From positions 2,666,001 to 2,730,000 of the forward strand of contig JAGFBZ010000855.1 in assembly GCA_018398805.1 (NCBI GenBank): 64,000 nucleotides of DNA, read 5' to 3'. Made by a program: the position numbers and the translations under genes. The DNA comes from Hirundichthys speculiger. Its lineage: Eukaryota > Chordata > Actinopteri > Beloniformes > Exocoetidae. The notes beneath the pieces are model-generated. The model was given only the letters and a program-made list of their open reading frames with translations, searched no databases and was not told where the DNA came from. Numbering within the stretch: position 1 is the stretch's first letter; each line of letters starts with the position of its first letter. Below are positions 24,712 through 36,589 of the stretch, piece by piece.

Positions 24712-25548
24712 TCTAAACTATAGTGTGTAGGGGCTAATAGTTATAGCTATAGTTGTAGGAGCTAAGACTAGAGTAGGCTCGTCTTAATCACAGTTTCGTC
24801 ATAGTTATGCTGCTATAGACCTACGCTGCAGGGGGACGCCAACATGATCTGCTGAGTGGTGTCTCTACTGCTCTTCCCCCTTTTCTTCCCTTTCCTCCTC
24901 CCTTCCTCCTCTTCCAGCTCATTCCATAATTAATTGGGAGCACCTTTTTACTGTAACTGTGCTCCATTTTCTTTACTTTCCTGTGGTTTGTTGTGCTGTT
25001 TTGCCAGAGTTTCCTGGGTTGCATGCTGACTTGCAGTTCCATCCTTTGGCCATCCCGGGGTTTGCCTCCACTTCTGTGTGTGGATGTGTTCGGGGTGTCG
25101 ACTGGCGTGGTGATCGGCGACCTGGTCCTCTGGCCATCTTATCCCAGTGCTGCTACCTCCATCTGTTTATGTTTATATGGTCATTATATTTAGTCATTTG
25201 TGTGCTCTCCTCTCTCTGTCCTACACCTTCTCTCTGTCCTGTCTCCCCTCTTTTCTTTCTTTACCCGGCTGGCCTTCGGCAGGAAGGTCCCCCCATATGA
25301 GCCAGGTCCTGCTCAAGGTTTCTCCCTCTTAAAGTGGAGTTTTTCCTTGCCACTGTTTGGCTTAAAGGTTTTTTTTTCCTCCCTCTGTGGGAGGTTTTTT
25401 TTTTACCTGTCATTATCCTTGTTTAGGATTCAATGTTATTTTTTAGTTAATGATATTTGCTCAGGGTCATGCTCTGGGTCTCTGTAAAGCGCCTAGAGAC
25501 AATTAACATTGTAAGAGACACTATACAAATAAAATTGAATTGAATTGA
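24236..25548 (+). mobile_element. 5'-truncated L2 (Maui-like) LINE with full 3' UTR
   Basis: Downstream of the coding relic is about 830 bases of 3' UTR with pyrimidine-rich stretches. It ends TGTAAAGCGCCTAGAGACAA and then a short stretch with TATACAAATAAAATTGAAT and repeated AATTG units. This GCGC-GAGACA...ATAAAATTGAATTG tail is the hallmark of the Maui-type L2 LINEs of fish. The UTR contains several overlapping open frames that I treat as chance. No target-site duplication is evident. Confidence 0.85.
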
Positions 25549-25808
25549 ATGACAAATTATGTTACTGTTGAAAACATAGATTAAAAAAAGGACATAAAAG
25601 CTGGCACTATTTGTCATATTCAAAAACATGGATCTAGAGTATTTTATCTTCAAACTTAGCTATGCATTAAATCTAATATATGGCACATGACACATAAATG
25701 TTCAAGGGAGAACATGCAGATAGTAGTTTTTGTGACCATGGTTGTTAGGGTATTGTGATCAAGAAAGCTTGTTGATGTGAATATATAAATTTTTTTAATT
25801 AAAATGTT

Positions 25809-26172
25809 CAGTCCATCCATCATCTATGCCCGCTTAATCCTCTGCAGGGTCGTGAGGATCTGCTGGTGCCCATCTTAGCTCTTTTCAGGTGAAAGGCAGG
25901 GGTACACCCTGAACAGGTAACCAGTCCATCGCAGGACCACATAGACAAACAACCACACACTCACAATCACTCCTACGGGCAATTTAGAACCACCAATTAA
26001 TCTAACATACATGTCTTTGGACTGTGGGAGGAAGTTGGAGTACCTGGAGGAAACCCACGCAAGCACAGGGAGAACATGTAAACTCCACACAGAAAGGCCC
26101 CTGCTGAGGCTTAAACCGGGAACCTTCTTGCTGTGAGGCAACAGTGCTGACCACCAAGCCACCGCAGTGCCC
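25809..26172 (-). mobile_element. V-SINE, near full length
   Basis: Read on the minus strand, the head (26172 downwards) is GGGCACTGCGGTGGCTTGG, with tRNA-like A and B regions. The strongly conserved central domain follows (GTGGAGTTTACATGTTCTCC and TCCCACAGTCCAAAGACATG) and then the 3' part with TCGCAGG-type and GTACACCCTG-type words, ending in GATGGATGGACT-like repeats. The central domain is what defines V-SINEs. Flanking words TTAATTAAAATGTT (25795-25808) and TTAATCAAAAGTTG (26173-26186) could be a decayed target duplication. Confidence 0.75.
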
Positions 26173-26189
26173 TTAATCAAAAGTTGTTT

Positions 26190-29100
26190 AACTAAAATGC
26201 AGTCCTAAAAGAGGTTCAGATTCAGTCCAACTTTCTCTGTGAATCTATTTCTGATTGTGACAAATGAATCAAGTATGTTCGTGCAATTTCTGCAGATGGA
26301 TGCAGCAAGCAAAGTGCTTCTTGTGAAATGGAATATCCTTGTAAGCAAAAACATATGTTAAAGTCTCTATTGCTTTCACTGGAGCCAGAGAAGCCGTTTC
26401 ATTGAAGGAATTACACTGTGGGAGATGGGACATGGCTTTCCAATGTTCTGACTGTTCCAATCTAACAGATTAATGAGTCATACAGGCTGATACCAACACT
26501 GCCCCAGGAAAGGAGGACACACGACACTCCATATCAATAAAAAAGAGACATTTATCCGTCATTTCACAGATGAAGTGAAATAGCCTGTGAAAGGCTGTTT
26601 GGCGAAGGGCAAATTTATATTAGAAGTTAGCTCCGATTCTTGCAGTGGCTTTCTATTTGTCACTGACTGATTCACTGTCTGCATTTAAGCAGGCAATTTA
26701 GGGCATAACATTATAAATCTTAACCCAAGCTCTTTGAGATATGTTCAAATGAGGGGAAATGATAAATACAGCAACAGACCATTCATGACCAAACAAAAGA
26801 ACTAAATATTTTAGCCACTTCAATTCTGTCAAACTATATGACAATGATCCCAAATTAATATGGTCAATTTTACAATTAAACATTCATGACAATATTCTAG
26901 TGATATGATTTTCACAGTAAAATCAAATAACATGACAATGAAACATCAACTTAGAGTCATATGCTTCAGTGCATATTCCAATAGTGTGATTCTTGATGAT
27001 GGTTAATAGTTATGGGATACAAATAAGAGCGCTATAAAACAAGTGGTGAAGATGTGTATGACTGCAGGTATATTGCTCATTAATGCCACTCTGTATGCTT
27101 GGGATTTACAATGGGTCAAGCTTTGACATTTGATGCCCATGGTGAAAATCATTCAAGAAGCAAGAATGTCAGATCGAGAGTCATTATCAAGTAGTTTTTC
27201 CTGATTTTAAACAACTGCTATATCTAAAAATATGAAATGCTTTGAAAAGACCAAGAATTAAATTGAAAATTCAAAAGAGCCAAAAAAATGGCTTGCCCCC
27301 ACAGTCATCTTTTCCAAATGATGTACTATTTTTGTCTGTAAGCTGAGAGAAAAAGCAACACTTTTTAATGACCTTAGTTTGAGCAGGGAAGTTGAAGAAC
27401 ATCTTTTCAACTGTCACAGACAAGCCTGTAGGGACAGAGAAAAGCATTTCTCCCAAAGAACTTCAGGTTTCCATTTACTTTTTAGTCACCATGAAATGTA
27501 TAAAAGCAGAGTGTTGACAACACTATTTTAATCTCTTGGCTGTTGTCAACATTCATGTAGTCCAAACTCCCAAATGAGCAGTCTTTCATGGAAGCAAAAC
27601 ATGTCAAGGAAGGTCAGCAATGACCAGCCTCCAAATTCATGTCCACATTCAAGCTCACATTTGGCATAAAGATATTCACCCTCTGCGTCACAAAACCTTA
27701 TCAACAACGAATATTCACAAACTGTCATACCGGTGCCTCAAATGCTGCAGTGTGTCAAAGACAAATCAAAATAAAAGGGATATTTTTGGACATTTTTTCT
27801 AAATTTTTCTTATTTGCATTTTGCAGGGAATTCGTAGCGTGAGATGAAAACCTCTCAAATATGGGCCTGGACCAGACCCACTTATCGTCGGATTATTTTT
27901 CGATGCAGTGTGAAGCAGCTATCCTTCACCATGCCCACTAAAACTTCAGTTGAAGTAATTAGCAATATAAAGAGGCCAGCAAACATTACTCAACAGTTTA
28001 GGGTCTAGCACCTACAACACACTGATACGGATGCAGTAATGCAGGACTTAACCACTAAGTCCCCACTGACACATTTTTAGCAGATTGTGCTGAGATCGTA
28101 CAGCTTATTTGATGAACAGAGACAATATTGTCTTCATTATGTCCAAGGGATTAGATGGTCTGATTTAAAATGCTATAAAAACCAATACTGTGATTATTTT
28201 TATTTTTATTTATTTATTTGAATCCTAGATTTTAAGAAAACATACAGAAAAAAAAAAGATGTTGGTGATTTCTTGCTCAGGTGTGGTGACCTCCTGACGC
28301 AGCTTCTGGTTGCCTGGCAGCTACCTAGCAGCTGGCAGAGCATGTGCAAAAGGCATTTCAATAAAATAAATATGGCTTTTTCCTCACTCTATTCTATAGC
28401 TTTAAACATGAAAGCACACAAACAAAATGTCATGACTGACGAGTTATTTATACTCCTTTCAAATGAACAACTATGCATATGGCTGTGTATTCTGAAAACT
28501 TGATCTGTTGCACTCTATACAACATCTACTGTCATCACCATTATTAGATGCTGATTTTTCAAGCTCATTTAAACAGTTTTGACCCAGATGAAAGATCTCT
28601 GGACACTGACGTACTTTTATCAGCAGTCATCAACATGACTCCATCACTGATCCTGATGATACATTCCAGCTCACTGCTGCTGACTATTTTGTATTTTCTA
28701 CTGTGAACAAAGTGTTTGAATTCTTGTAAGAGCAAGCCAATGGTGTCTCATAATGTAAGTTTACCTTGAGTATAGGAAGTCACACTTAATATTTCCAGAC
28801 CTCAGCAAAAACACTTGCAGAATTGCATCGGTAGCTTTGTTTGTGACTTGGGTATCATCTATAAAAATATATTGTGTTTTAAATGGGATGCCGTTACAAG
28901 AAGAAAAACATAAAATGTTGATGAATAGCTCATACACGACGTATAAAGGCTGATGTTGATCTCTAGTCTCTTTAAGGACTTCTCCCAGGTATACAGAGAA
29001 GTAATTTCACACACTACTCCTTCATATGTGATGCCAGCATTAACTTATCATTCAGAAAGCAAACCCAGTACTTCATAAACATTGTGGCAGAGAATACATT

Positions 29101-30160
29101 GCATTACACGAGCACTGGTTAGCATATTTACGACAAGAGAAATGCAATTTAATGCATGTCACATTATTTAATTTAACTGTTATGTTTAAATCCTGACTTG
29201 CAAGCTATGGAAGCTCTTGAGTTTATTTAATAAAAATTCTGAAACAACTGTCACTGTCATCTTTTATCAATATGAACTGATTCATTTTACCAAACGGGGA
29301 GAAAAGTAATTATGACTCTTAATTGAAACTGGCAGTGAATTAGGGTGAGGGGAGGGGGAAAGATGGTCTCCTCTGCATGATGAGGAGAAAATTACTGAGT
29401 GTGTTATCAAACTTAAATCGGAGCTCCAATAAAACCATACTGGAGTCTCACTTTCTATGCTAGTTCGCCTTTGGAAGTAATTACACCAAGAGGACATTTA
29501 AAAGGATTCTCATAAACTCCCTCGCACACCCAAACATTGTGCACATTTTAACTCGACACTATTCTTCAATGATGATAGAGATAATGTTGTCCTTGTGGAA
29601 GAGGGTAGTGGTGATTAATTCACACAGAATAGCCATCACACAGCAAAGTCTTTAATGTGTGCATTAAAATTGTCATTCTCACAGGAATACTTAAATACAA
29701 CAGCCGGCGAGTGAGACTGTTTGAGGCAATATTGATGGTGTGAGAAGTGTAGGCTGAAAAGCCCTGTAAATGGGTGCAGAGGGGAAGAATATAAAGAGAG
29801 TAGTTTTTGACGTCTTACCAGCTCAGGCTCCTGTGCACCTACAGAGTGACACCTCTGATGTTTCCACTGACAGACGATGCAGCTCAAAAGGATGAAAACC
29901 AGGGAGCCCCCATCTGTTAAATCACAGAATTCCTCTCAGTTCCACTTCGAACTGATCAGACAGAAAAGTCAACTGGCAAAGAAAAAATAACTAAACAGCA
30001 TTAAAAAAAACAAAAAAACAACAGAAACTGAAAGTGTCCATTAATTTCAAGGGTTTCATTCAAACCATTGAGGAGCATACTTGTGGGTGTCACGGTCGCA
30101 CCAATATATTTAGAAGCAACATTAAAGGCCTGCATCTGGTAGTGATCCATTTCATGTGTC
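26190..30160. other. Unassigned sequence
   Basis: No gene or mobile element recognised. A TTTA-rich run lies at about 28195-28220. Open frames are short and not supported. Confidence 0.5.
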
Positions 30161-30166
30161 TTATTC

Positions 30167-30167
<1 letters not shown>

Positions 30168-30235
<68 letters not shown>
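30168..30235. repeat. GATA tetranucleotide microsatellite
   Basis: About 16 perfect GATA units. It generates an apparent SIYL-repeat open frame on the minus strand that is not a gene. Confidence 0.97.
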
Positions 30236-30236
<1 letters not shown>

Positions 30237-30344
30237 GCACCATTTGCTTGAATCCCTCTCCATCTTAAGTGTTATGTGGATGCTACTTCTAACAATGAAA
30301 CAGCAGAGAGCAAGACAGACTGGTGAGACAGTTCTGGGAGGCAG

Positions 30345-31237
30345 TCAGGAGGCCACACAGACCTCTGGCCAGGTGGCCGGTGTATGGGAGAGACCAACGA
30401 CCCCTTCAGAGGTCTGCCAGCCCATAGTGGTGTCATCCAGCTCGACCAGAAAGGGGACAGGAGGACTGGGAGTGAGTCCTAACAAAGCTACAGGAAGCAC
30501 TTTAGTCTCCCTGGACACACGGTGAAGATCTGGACAGGAGCTATAGTTGCAGCATGCCTGGTGTGGCTTGAACTCACTTGGAGACAAAATGAGAAGGACC
30601 CCAGATCTGTTTGGTGACTGAGGCAGGAGTGCTGGGACCCCTGGAGACTGGACAGCCAGACTGGCTGGGGTTTGAAGAAGTTTACAGGTAACTAGTTGGC
30701 TACTAACTAGCACCAGTCAAAAAAACTGGATGGAAAACCTCGAAGTTGCTATTGAGAGCAGCCAACACCTCCAGGTATTTAACAAGGTCTGGGATCAACA
30801 GAGCTCTCAGTCTCAATAGCACTGTCTTTTTCATTGAGGCCATAAAAAACAGCCTGTGGCCAATGTCCATCAACCCTGATACAGCTGAAGTGAGCCTTTT
30901 AAAAGTGGAACAATACTCCACTCCTTCCTGAAGAAAAACCTGGTTTTCTGATGGGTCCATTTTTGGCCAGTCTGTTCTGTCACTTGATGGTGCTGGTGTG
31001 GTCTCAGATGCAGAAAATGGGGAAGCAACAATGGCGAAAAGTGACTTTGTTAATTTCCCTGCAGTGGCTTCCACTATTGTGGCAGCCGTGATGTTGGGGT
31101 TGAGTCAATTTCCCTCCGACCAGAAAGTCAGTGGAATGATTCCCAGCCCAATCATGTGCCAACATGTCCAAGTCAGTGATCTCATGGTGCTGGATCTGAG
31201 CCTGAATAAAGGGAGAGGGTCGTGTCAGGAAGGTCAT
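30345..31237 (-). other. Three overlapping minus-strand open stretches, nature unknown
   Basis: Open frames of 77, 123 and 122 codons follow one another on the minus strand (31237-31004, 31074-30703, 30713-30345) in different phases with small overlaps. Together they cover about 890 bases of DNA that is richer in G and C than its surroundings. This can arise from one old coding region with frameshifts. The residues (for example EYCSTFKRLTSAVSGLMDIG and ALLIPDLVKYLEVLAALNS) remind me of no family with certainty. It could be a transposon ORF, a host exon relic or chance. Confidence 0.2.
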
Positions 31238-31259
31238 TTGGATACTAAGAAAAAAAGAG

Positions 31260-33400
31260 ACAAATCACCAAGTGAAACACAATAATATCCTGTAGCAATC
31301 CTAAAGGGGTAAGCCAGAAGAAGTTACTGTATAAGTATATTCATAAAGTATTTAAATATATTTTATGTGCCACTACACTTGTCAACTAAGATATCATCAA
31401 CATTTAATAACACTTAAAATAAAAAAACAAATAAATACAAAGTTATTAGTTCATATTTGCCAGTCATGTATTTTCCTGTAGTATTTTGACCAAAACATGT
31501 CATTTGCATTTCATAAGATGTCTCAAAATTGTGTCAACCTTTTTTTAAAAGCGCATTAAATGTCTTCATTAAAATAATTAATCCTTGAAATGAGAGAACT
31601 TAAGACTTTGTGCAGGGTCATATTTCTGTTAATTGACTGCGTTAGACCTGATTGCTAGTCTCCTTTAAAATTTTACAGAAAGGAGAGGAAGTCTGAACAG
31701 AGCCGTCCTGTTCATAAATACACTAGACTGCACTGCCTTCCGTTTCAGTGTGCTGATTTATTGCGGTATACTTTCCTTGAGCAGGCGATGTCTGCTTTCT
31801 GTGCTCCTTTCAGGAATTACTGTGAGCTGTGATTTGTTATTCACTATGTGGCATATGACAAATACATTTGCAACAATGCCAGGCAACCACATAATAAGGC
31901 ACACAGTTCCCAAATAATGTGGTCAAAACAGAACTTAAAAACAAAACCATTAGTGGTAGTTTGCCTGATATTTTGTAAGTGGATCAGGCCAAGACCTTCA
32001 GTGTTTGGCAGCCTAGGCTGAAAAGGCTTTTATGGAAGAAGTAAGATCATAGCTTTTGTTAAAATCCAAGAACAAAAATGTTCCACTGATTTTTATCTTC
32101 ATTTTAGGTCCGTTAGAACAAGACATTTCTACCTACATATGGAGAAGGTTCCTCTTCCAAAGTGTCTGTCTCATTGTTTTTCCTGCATCATCAAATAGAA
32201 AAGCCCAAAAAAATGGCTCAGGAATGGACGATTTTTTTTTTTTGCTTGTTTTTACATTTTCTTGATTATCATTAAATAAGTAAAGATTTGCAGATATGAA
32301 GATTAATTAATTCTCCATGGAATAATACATGCTTCAACTAGAAAAAAAAAGGTTTGGCAGTCTCAGATTGTCTAAGGTTCCTTTTAACAACAGAAATAAA
32401 TCAACTGGAGAAACTTAATGGATATATATATTTCTTTATTATATATTTCAACTTCTTTAATGAAATCTGATTGACATTGTTTATCAGTTGAAGTTTAACA
32501 GACTGGGATGACACAATATGCTTTCACACAACTTTGCTTTCCAAATGGCACCAGCCATAAAAACAAATGATTTTCAAGGATAAGAAAACATAAGACGAGA
32601 GCCAGAGTCTGTGGCTGTATTTGTGCATTTGTTCATCTGGTCACGTGTAAGTGAATGTAACAAAAGTGGACAATATCAAGGCAATTGTTTTATGTATGGT
32701 TGATATTAGGTGAGAGAGAAAGGCCATTTACGTTCAGGTTGTCTGTACTCAATTCTGGGTAATATGTCCTCAGTCCAGATTTCAGAGGATGCTATTTGGA
32801 GGGATAAAATTCTGTTTGCAGTGCTTTTTTTTACTCAATATATAGACTAATGAACGGTCCTCCTTGTGTTAGCTCAGAGAATAAGTCAGGAACAACACCA
32901 TGTAATACCTTGGAAATCAAACACAGGACCTTCCATCACTTATGTGTACATAAGGAAGCCAGGGAGAAAAGAAGACAGGCGCACTGTTGTTAGTATGAAG
33001 AAAATAGTTGCATGGTGTGGAAGAGTTTATTCATTCTGAAGGAAACAAAACAGAGTCATTTCTATAAGCTGGTAAAAGAAAAAAAAAAAACACCTGTGTC
33101 CTCAAGATGTGTTGTAGTTTTGCATGAGAGTCATATGCACATTTATCCCAGTCCCAAAACAATGACCAGAGGCTCAGTTTGGCCCAGACCAGTAGTTTTG
33201 TTACACATGACTACAACTAAATAAAATTAATTCCTCTCCTTTATTTGGTCATTACTGGTTGTTGCATTCCCCCATTTTGTTTCTGTCCACTCAAGCTTGA
33301 GAAAAAAGAAGATCGTTACCATTTCAGCATTCACATTGTATGTTAAACTGATATTCAACATTAAACGTATAATATTGAATATGATTTAAAGAAATGTGAT
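31260..33400. other. Unassigned AT-rich sequence
   Basis: Nothing recognised apart from short A and T runs near 31420, 32230 and 32340. Confidence 0.5.
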
Positions 33401-33407
33401 AAATATA

Positions 33408-33773
33408 CAGTCATGGAAAAAATTATTAGACCACCCTTGTTTTCTTCAGTTTCTTGTTCATTTTAATGCCTGGTACAACTAAAGGTAGATTTGTTTGGAC
33501 AAACATAATGATAACCACAAAGATTGCTCATAAGAGTTTTATTTAAGAGCTGATATCTTACCATTCTCCATGGTTTTCTTGATTATGACCTAAATCACTT
33601 AAGTTTTTACATCAATAGCTATGGCGTTGTACTGCCAAAAACACTGCTTTTATGCATTCAGTGTTTTCTTTTCTGTCTGTTTTAGTCACATGATGACTTT
33701 TAGTGGTACCAGGTATTAAAATGAACAAGAAAGTGAAGAAAAAATGGTGGTCTAATAATTTTTTCCATGACTG
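33408..33773. mobile_element. Tc1/mariner MITE with ~70-base terminal inverted repeats
   Basis: The element of 366 bases begins CAGTCATGGAAAAAATTATT and ends with its exact reverse complement, flanked by TA at 33406-33407 and 33774-33775. The inverted match extends about 70 bases inward with few differences (AGACCACC, TTCTTGTTCATTTTAAT and TGGTAC are shared). No transposase frame fits. It is a classic non-autonomous element, probably fairly young given the conservation of its ends. Confidence 0.9.
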
Positions 33774-33779
33774 TATATT

Positions 33780-34995
33780 CAATTAGAATTATTTTTAAGT
33801 TGTAACTGTTTCTGTAAATTTAACATTTGGTCTAATAAATATAAAACCTACCCCAGAATCAAAATTACTTTGCAGCAATTAATTTTGAGTCAGTGGAGAT
33901 TCGGTTCATGATCTAAAGGCCCTTTATTGTGACTCTGTTGAGTCTGGCGCCTGATGCTCACTTCATTGTTCAAAACTGACGTTTATTCTAATTTGAAACC
34001 GATCTTCTCCTCTGGAGCAGATAGATGACCACTCAAGTGTGTGCCTTTCCACTGAATATTATTAATGCAAACAGTGGGGGTCAATAATATGCAATCAACA
34101 ATTCATCAAGTGAATAAAAGAGTAAAAAAAAACAAATAAATTATATTTGTGTATAATGATTTCCCTCAGAATCCGTCAAAATCAGATAAAAAAAAATAGA
34201 ATCAAAAGTCCTCCTTAAAGCCTTAGATCCATAAATACATCCATTCTAGATAAAGTTAAACTGAAGGTAAAGTGATCGACCTTCCACAGATCATGAATGG
34301 AAGTGCTGAATCACATGGTACAATCGGACCAGCTCAATGGTAAACACTAGAAAATGTGTCTTTATTTATAGTGCACCACAGCAAAGATTCAATATATCTT
34401 CTCTTACTCTTCTTTAGTTTGAATGTTCACACTGAGAAGATTTGTAAGAACTTATGTCTGACATGGTTTTTAATACATTAAGCTCCACATAAATCAGCAA
34501 AAACTTGCTTTCATGAAAACGCGAAGTGTGTAAGGTTTGACTTCTTTTCTATTTTATATCCTCGCTGGTACTACAGAGAGTAGATATTTTCTCAGTGTAA
34601 TGTAGTTGACTCATGTAATGCACAAAGATGCCATCAAAGACTGTTTGGTTGGGATTCAAAGGGATAGACAGACCCCCCCTGGGAAGCAAAGTCATGTGGG
34701 AGAAAAGTTAGGCAGTGCCTTTGAAGTCTGAGTAAATGAGGCGCTTTTGCTCGTCTTGGGAGTGAGGGAGAGAGTGAGCGAGAGGATGCCTGTGATGCAG
34801 ACAGACATACCTGCAGATGGATGATTTTATAGCGAATACGTGTCCCAGATTACTTCCACAGCCTCTAGATCCAGAAATTCACTTAGGCTCTGATGTAGGA
34901 GATAAATTGTGAATCGTGACGCTTTTACTTTCAAGTGAAACAGAAATTTAGAAATCCTATTTCTTTACTTAGCAATTAGTTATTTTGATTTCCTG
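33780..34995. other. Unassigned sequence
   Basis: No gene or known repeat seen. A-rich words near 34120 and 34185. Confidence 0.5.
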
Positions 34996-35000
34996 CAAAA

Positions 35001-35424
35001 TCATCCATGGCATGCATTAATCAGTTCTGTTCTTAGCCGAGGCAGATCGAAAAGTGTCCCGTGGCTCTGTGTTAGGCTGGAGAAGGCTGCATGCAGGAAA
35101 TTTTTCTTGTATTCCCGAAACTTTTGGGGGTCGAGAAGGGATCCAGTGTGGCTCCAAATACCATGTTGATCAGTTGCAAATAACAAGCACTCCCAGCAAT
35201 AGAATTTGCAGCGTTCCTCGGAGCCTGTGAGCCAGGAGTACCGCTCGTAGTTAGTGGACTGAAAGTGGCGGACAAATCCTTTTCCCGGTTGTGAACAGGC
35301 TTGCTAGCGTCGAAGTTGCCCGACCTTTCTTAACAATGTCCAGCTTTTCTTGAAAAGTCCGTCTACAAAATGGCTTTGACAGTAAATCTGCAACCAAATC
35401 CATTTCTTCTACTCCTTCAGCCAT
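35001..35424 (-). pseudogene. Rearranged hAT transposase relic (ZMYM1-like type)
   Basis: On the minus strand an ATG at 35424 opens MAEGVEEMDLVADLLSKPFC, then FQEKLDIVKKGRATSTLASL, where a one-base frame change occurs. The other frame continues GKGFVRHFQSTNYERYSWLT, then the cysteine-bearing KFYCWECLLFATDQHGIWSH typical of the TTF-type zinc finger of these transposases. After SHTG it jumps directly to LLDPQKFREYKKNFLHAAFS and LTQSHGTLFDLPRLRTELI, which in the family lies close to the C-terminal dimerisation region. The catalytic middle has been deleted. The family carries a hAT C-terminal domain and an RNase-H-like core, and neither is complete here. The frame ends at 35001. Confidence 0.65.
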
Positions 35425-35830
35425 TGTGGGTTGACAAAAATAAAAAAAAATCAGAGTATCAAATCACCACACCACAATCTTTGCTTGTGCAGCTCCCTAC
35501 AGATGCAGTTTGCTAGCTCTGGCTAGTACGCTCTCTGACTATCCAATCAAAGCGTGTGAATACGCTGACGTTTCCATACGCCTGCTAGAGGGCCTTGGTT
35601 GTCGCCAACTCAAAATCTGATTGGTTGAAACAACAGTTTGATCAACACTTATTTTATGCTACAGGGCCCCGCAGAACTGATTGTGAAGGCCTCCAGGCAG
35701 ATTTCTTTGACCCTGGAAACAAATGATGGCTGAAATGTGATTGGTTAAATGCTTAAATATGAAAATACACATCTGGAAGCAGCGCAGAAAATAGAGAAAA
35801 TACAGAAAATCAGTCATGGCTGACCTGGGC
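35425..35830 (-). other. Probable 5' flank of the hAT relic
   Basis: This precedes the ATG on the minus strand. It may belong to the element's 5' untranslated region, since phrases such as GATTGGTTAAATGC look familiar from such elements. I could not place a terminal inverted repeat or an 8-base target duplication, so the element boundary is unknown. Confidence 0.3.
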
Positions 35831-36005
35831 CATGACACGATTGAATCGCACATGGTCTGGCCTGTCCCCCTGAACCAATTTGCCTTGGGTGACCCTATCA
35901 GGGGAAAATGCCCGCAACAACATAGCTCCTGAAATCATTAGGCCACCTAAACCCTTCCACCACATTAAGCTGGTAGTTCAAGGAAGAGTGAGAAAAGATT
36001 TGTAA
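35831..36005. repeat. Possible dispersed repeat of unknown class
   Basis: The words GGTGACCCTATCAGGGG, AACATAGCTCCTGAAATCATT and CCTTCCACCACATTAAG resemble a phrase I have met repeatedly in fish genomic DNA, but I cannot name the element or its class. Confidence 0.25.
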
Positions 36006-36585
36006 TCTAATGACATAAACGGCATAAAAAAGATGACAGCTTCAACAGAAACAATTACAAGGTTTAAAAAACACATCACCAGAGTTCACCACTTTGAATA
36101 TTCAGCCATAGACTCCAATTTACAGACAGATGGATTGCATGTTCTCTCTTGCACATGAAAAAGGGTATTTTCCTGCTGAACTGATCATTAAGATTACTTC
36201 ATTTTACTGGGTGAAATTGTCTTCCATCTCATTTTCGGCCAGTGACATTTGAGACAATTATTGCGAGCCGAGTCTTCTATTTGTGGCCAGGCTGAGAAGA
36301 TGGTACAATTTTATCACCTCGTCCGAACACCTTGTGCCTGGAAGGTAAAGCAGTAGATTGGCAAAAAAAAAAAAAAAAAACAAAACAAAAACAAAACACA
36401 GAAGCCGTGTAATTCATTTCTAAATTAAATAGTCCAAAAAATGTGGGTTTCAGATTGTCATCGTAGCAGGTTGAGCATTTCTTCCCTCAGTTCTGTGTGA
36501 TTGCATCCCCTTTAAGAAGGGAGCATACGTATTAAAAAGGGACAGACCATTAGACCATTAGAGTTGCATGCTTCCTGGCCCTTCC
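36006..36585. other. Unassigned sequence with A-run
   Basis: Nothing gene-like. A run of about 20 A residues at 36362-36381. Confidence 0.5.
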
Positions 36586-36589
36586 TCTT

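Noticed and set aside
24959..25487. Several overlapping plus-strand frames of 60-113 codons
   Set aside because: They lie in the pyrimidine-rich 3' UTR of the L2 LINE and do not resemble any LINE protein.
25875..26180. 101-codon minus-strand frame with VWSLHVLPVLAW
   Set aside because: Translation of the V-SINE. The same peptide appears at the other V-SINE copies near 45.9 and 46.2 kb.
30001..30243. SIYL-repeat open frame
   Set aside because: Product of the GATA microsatellite.
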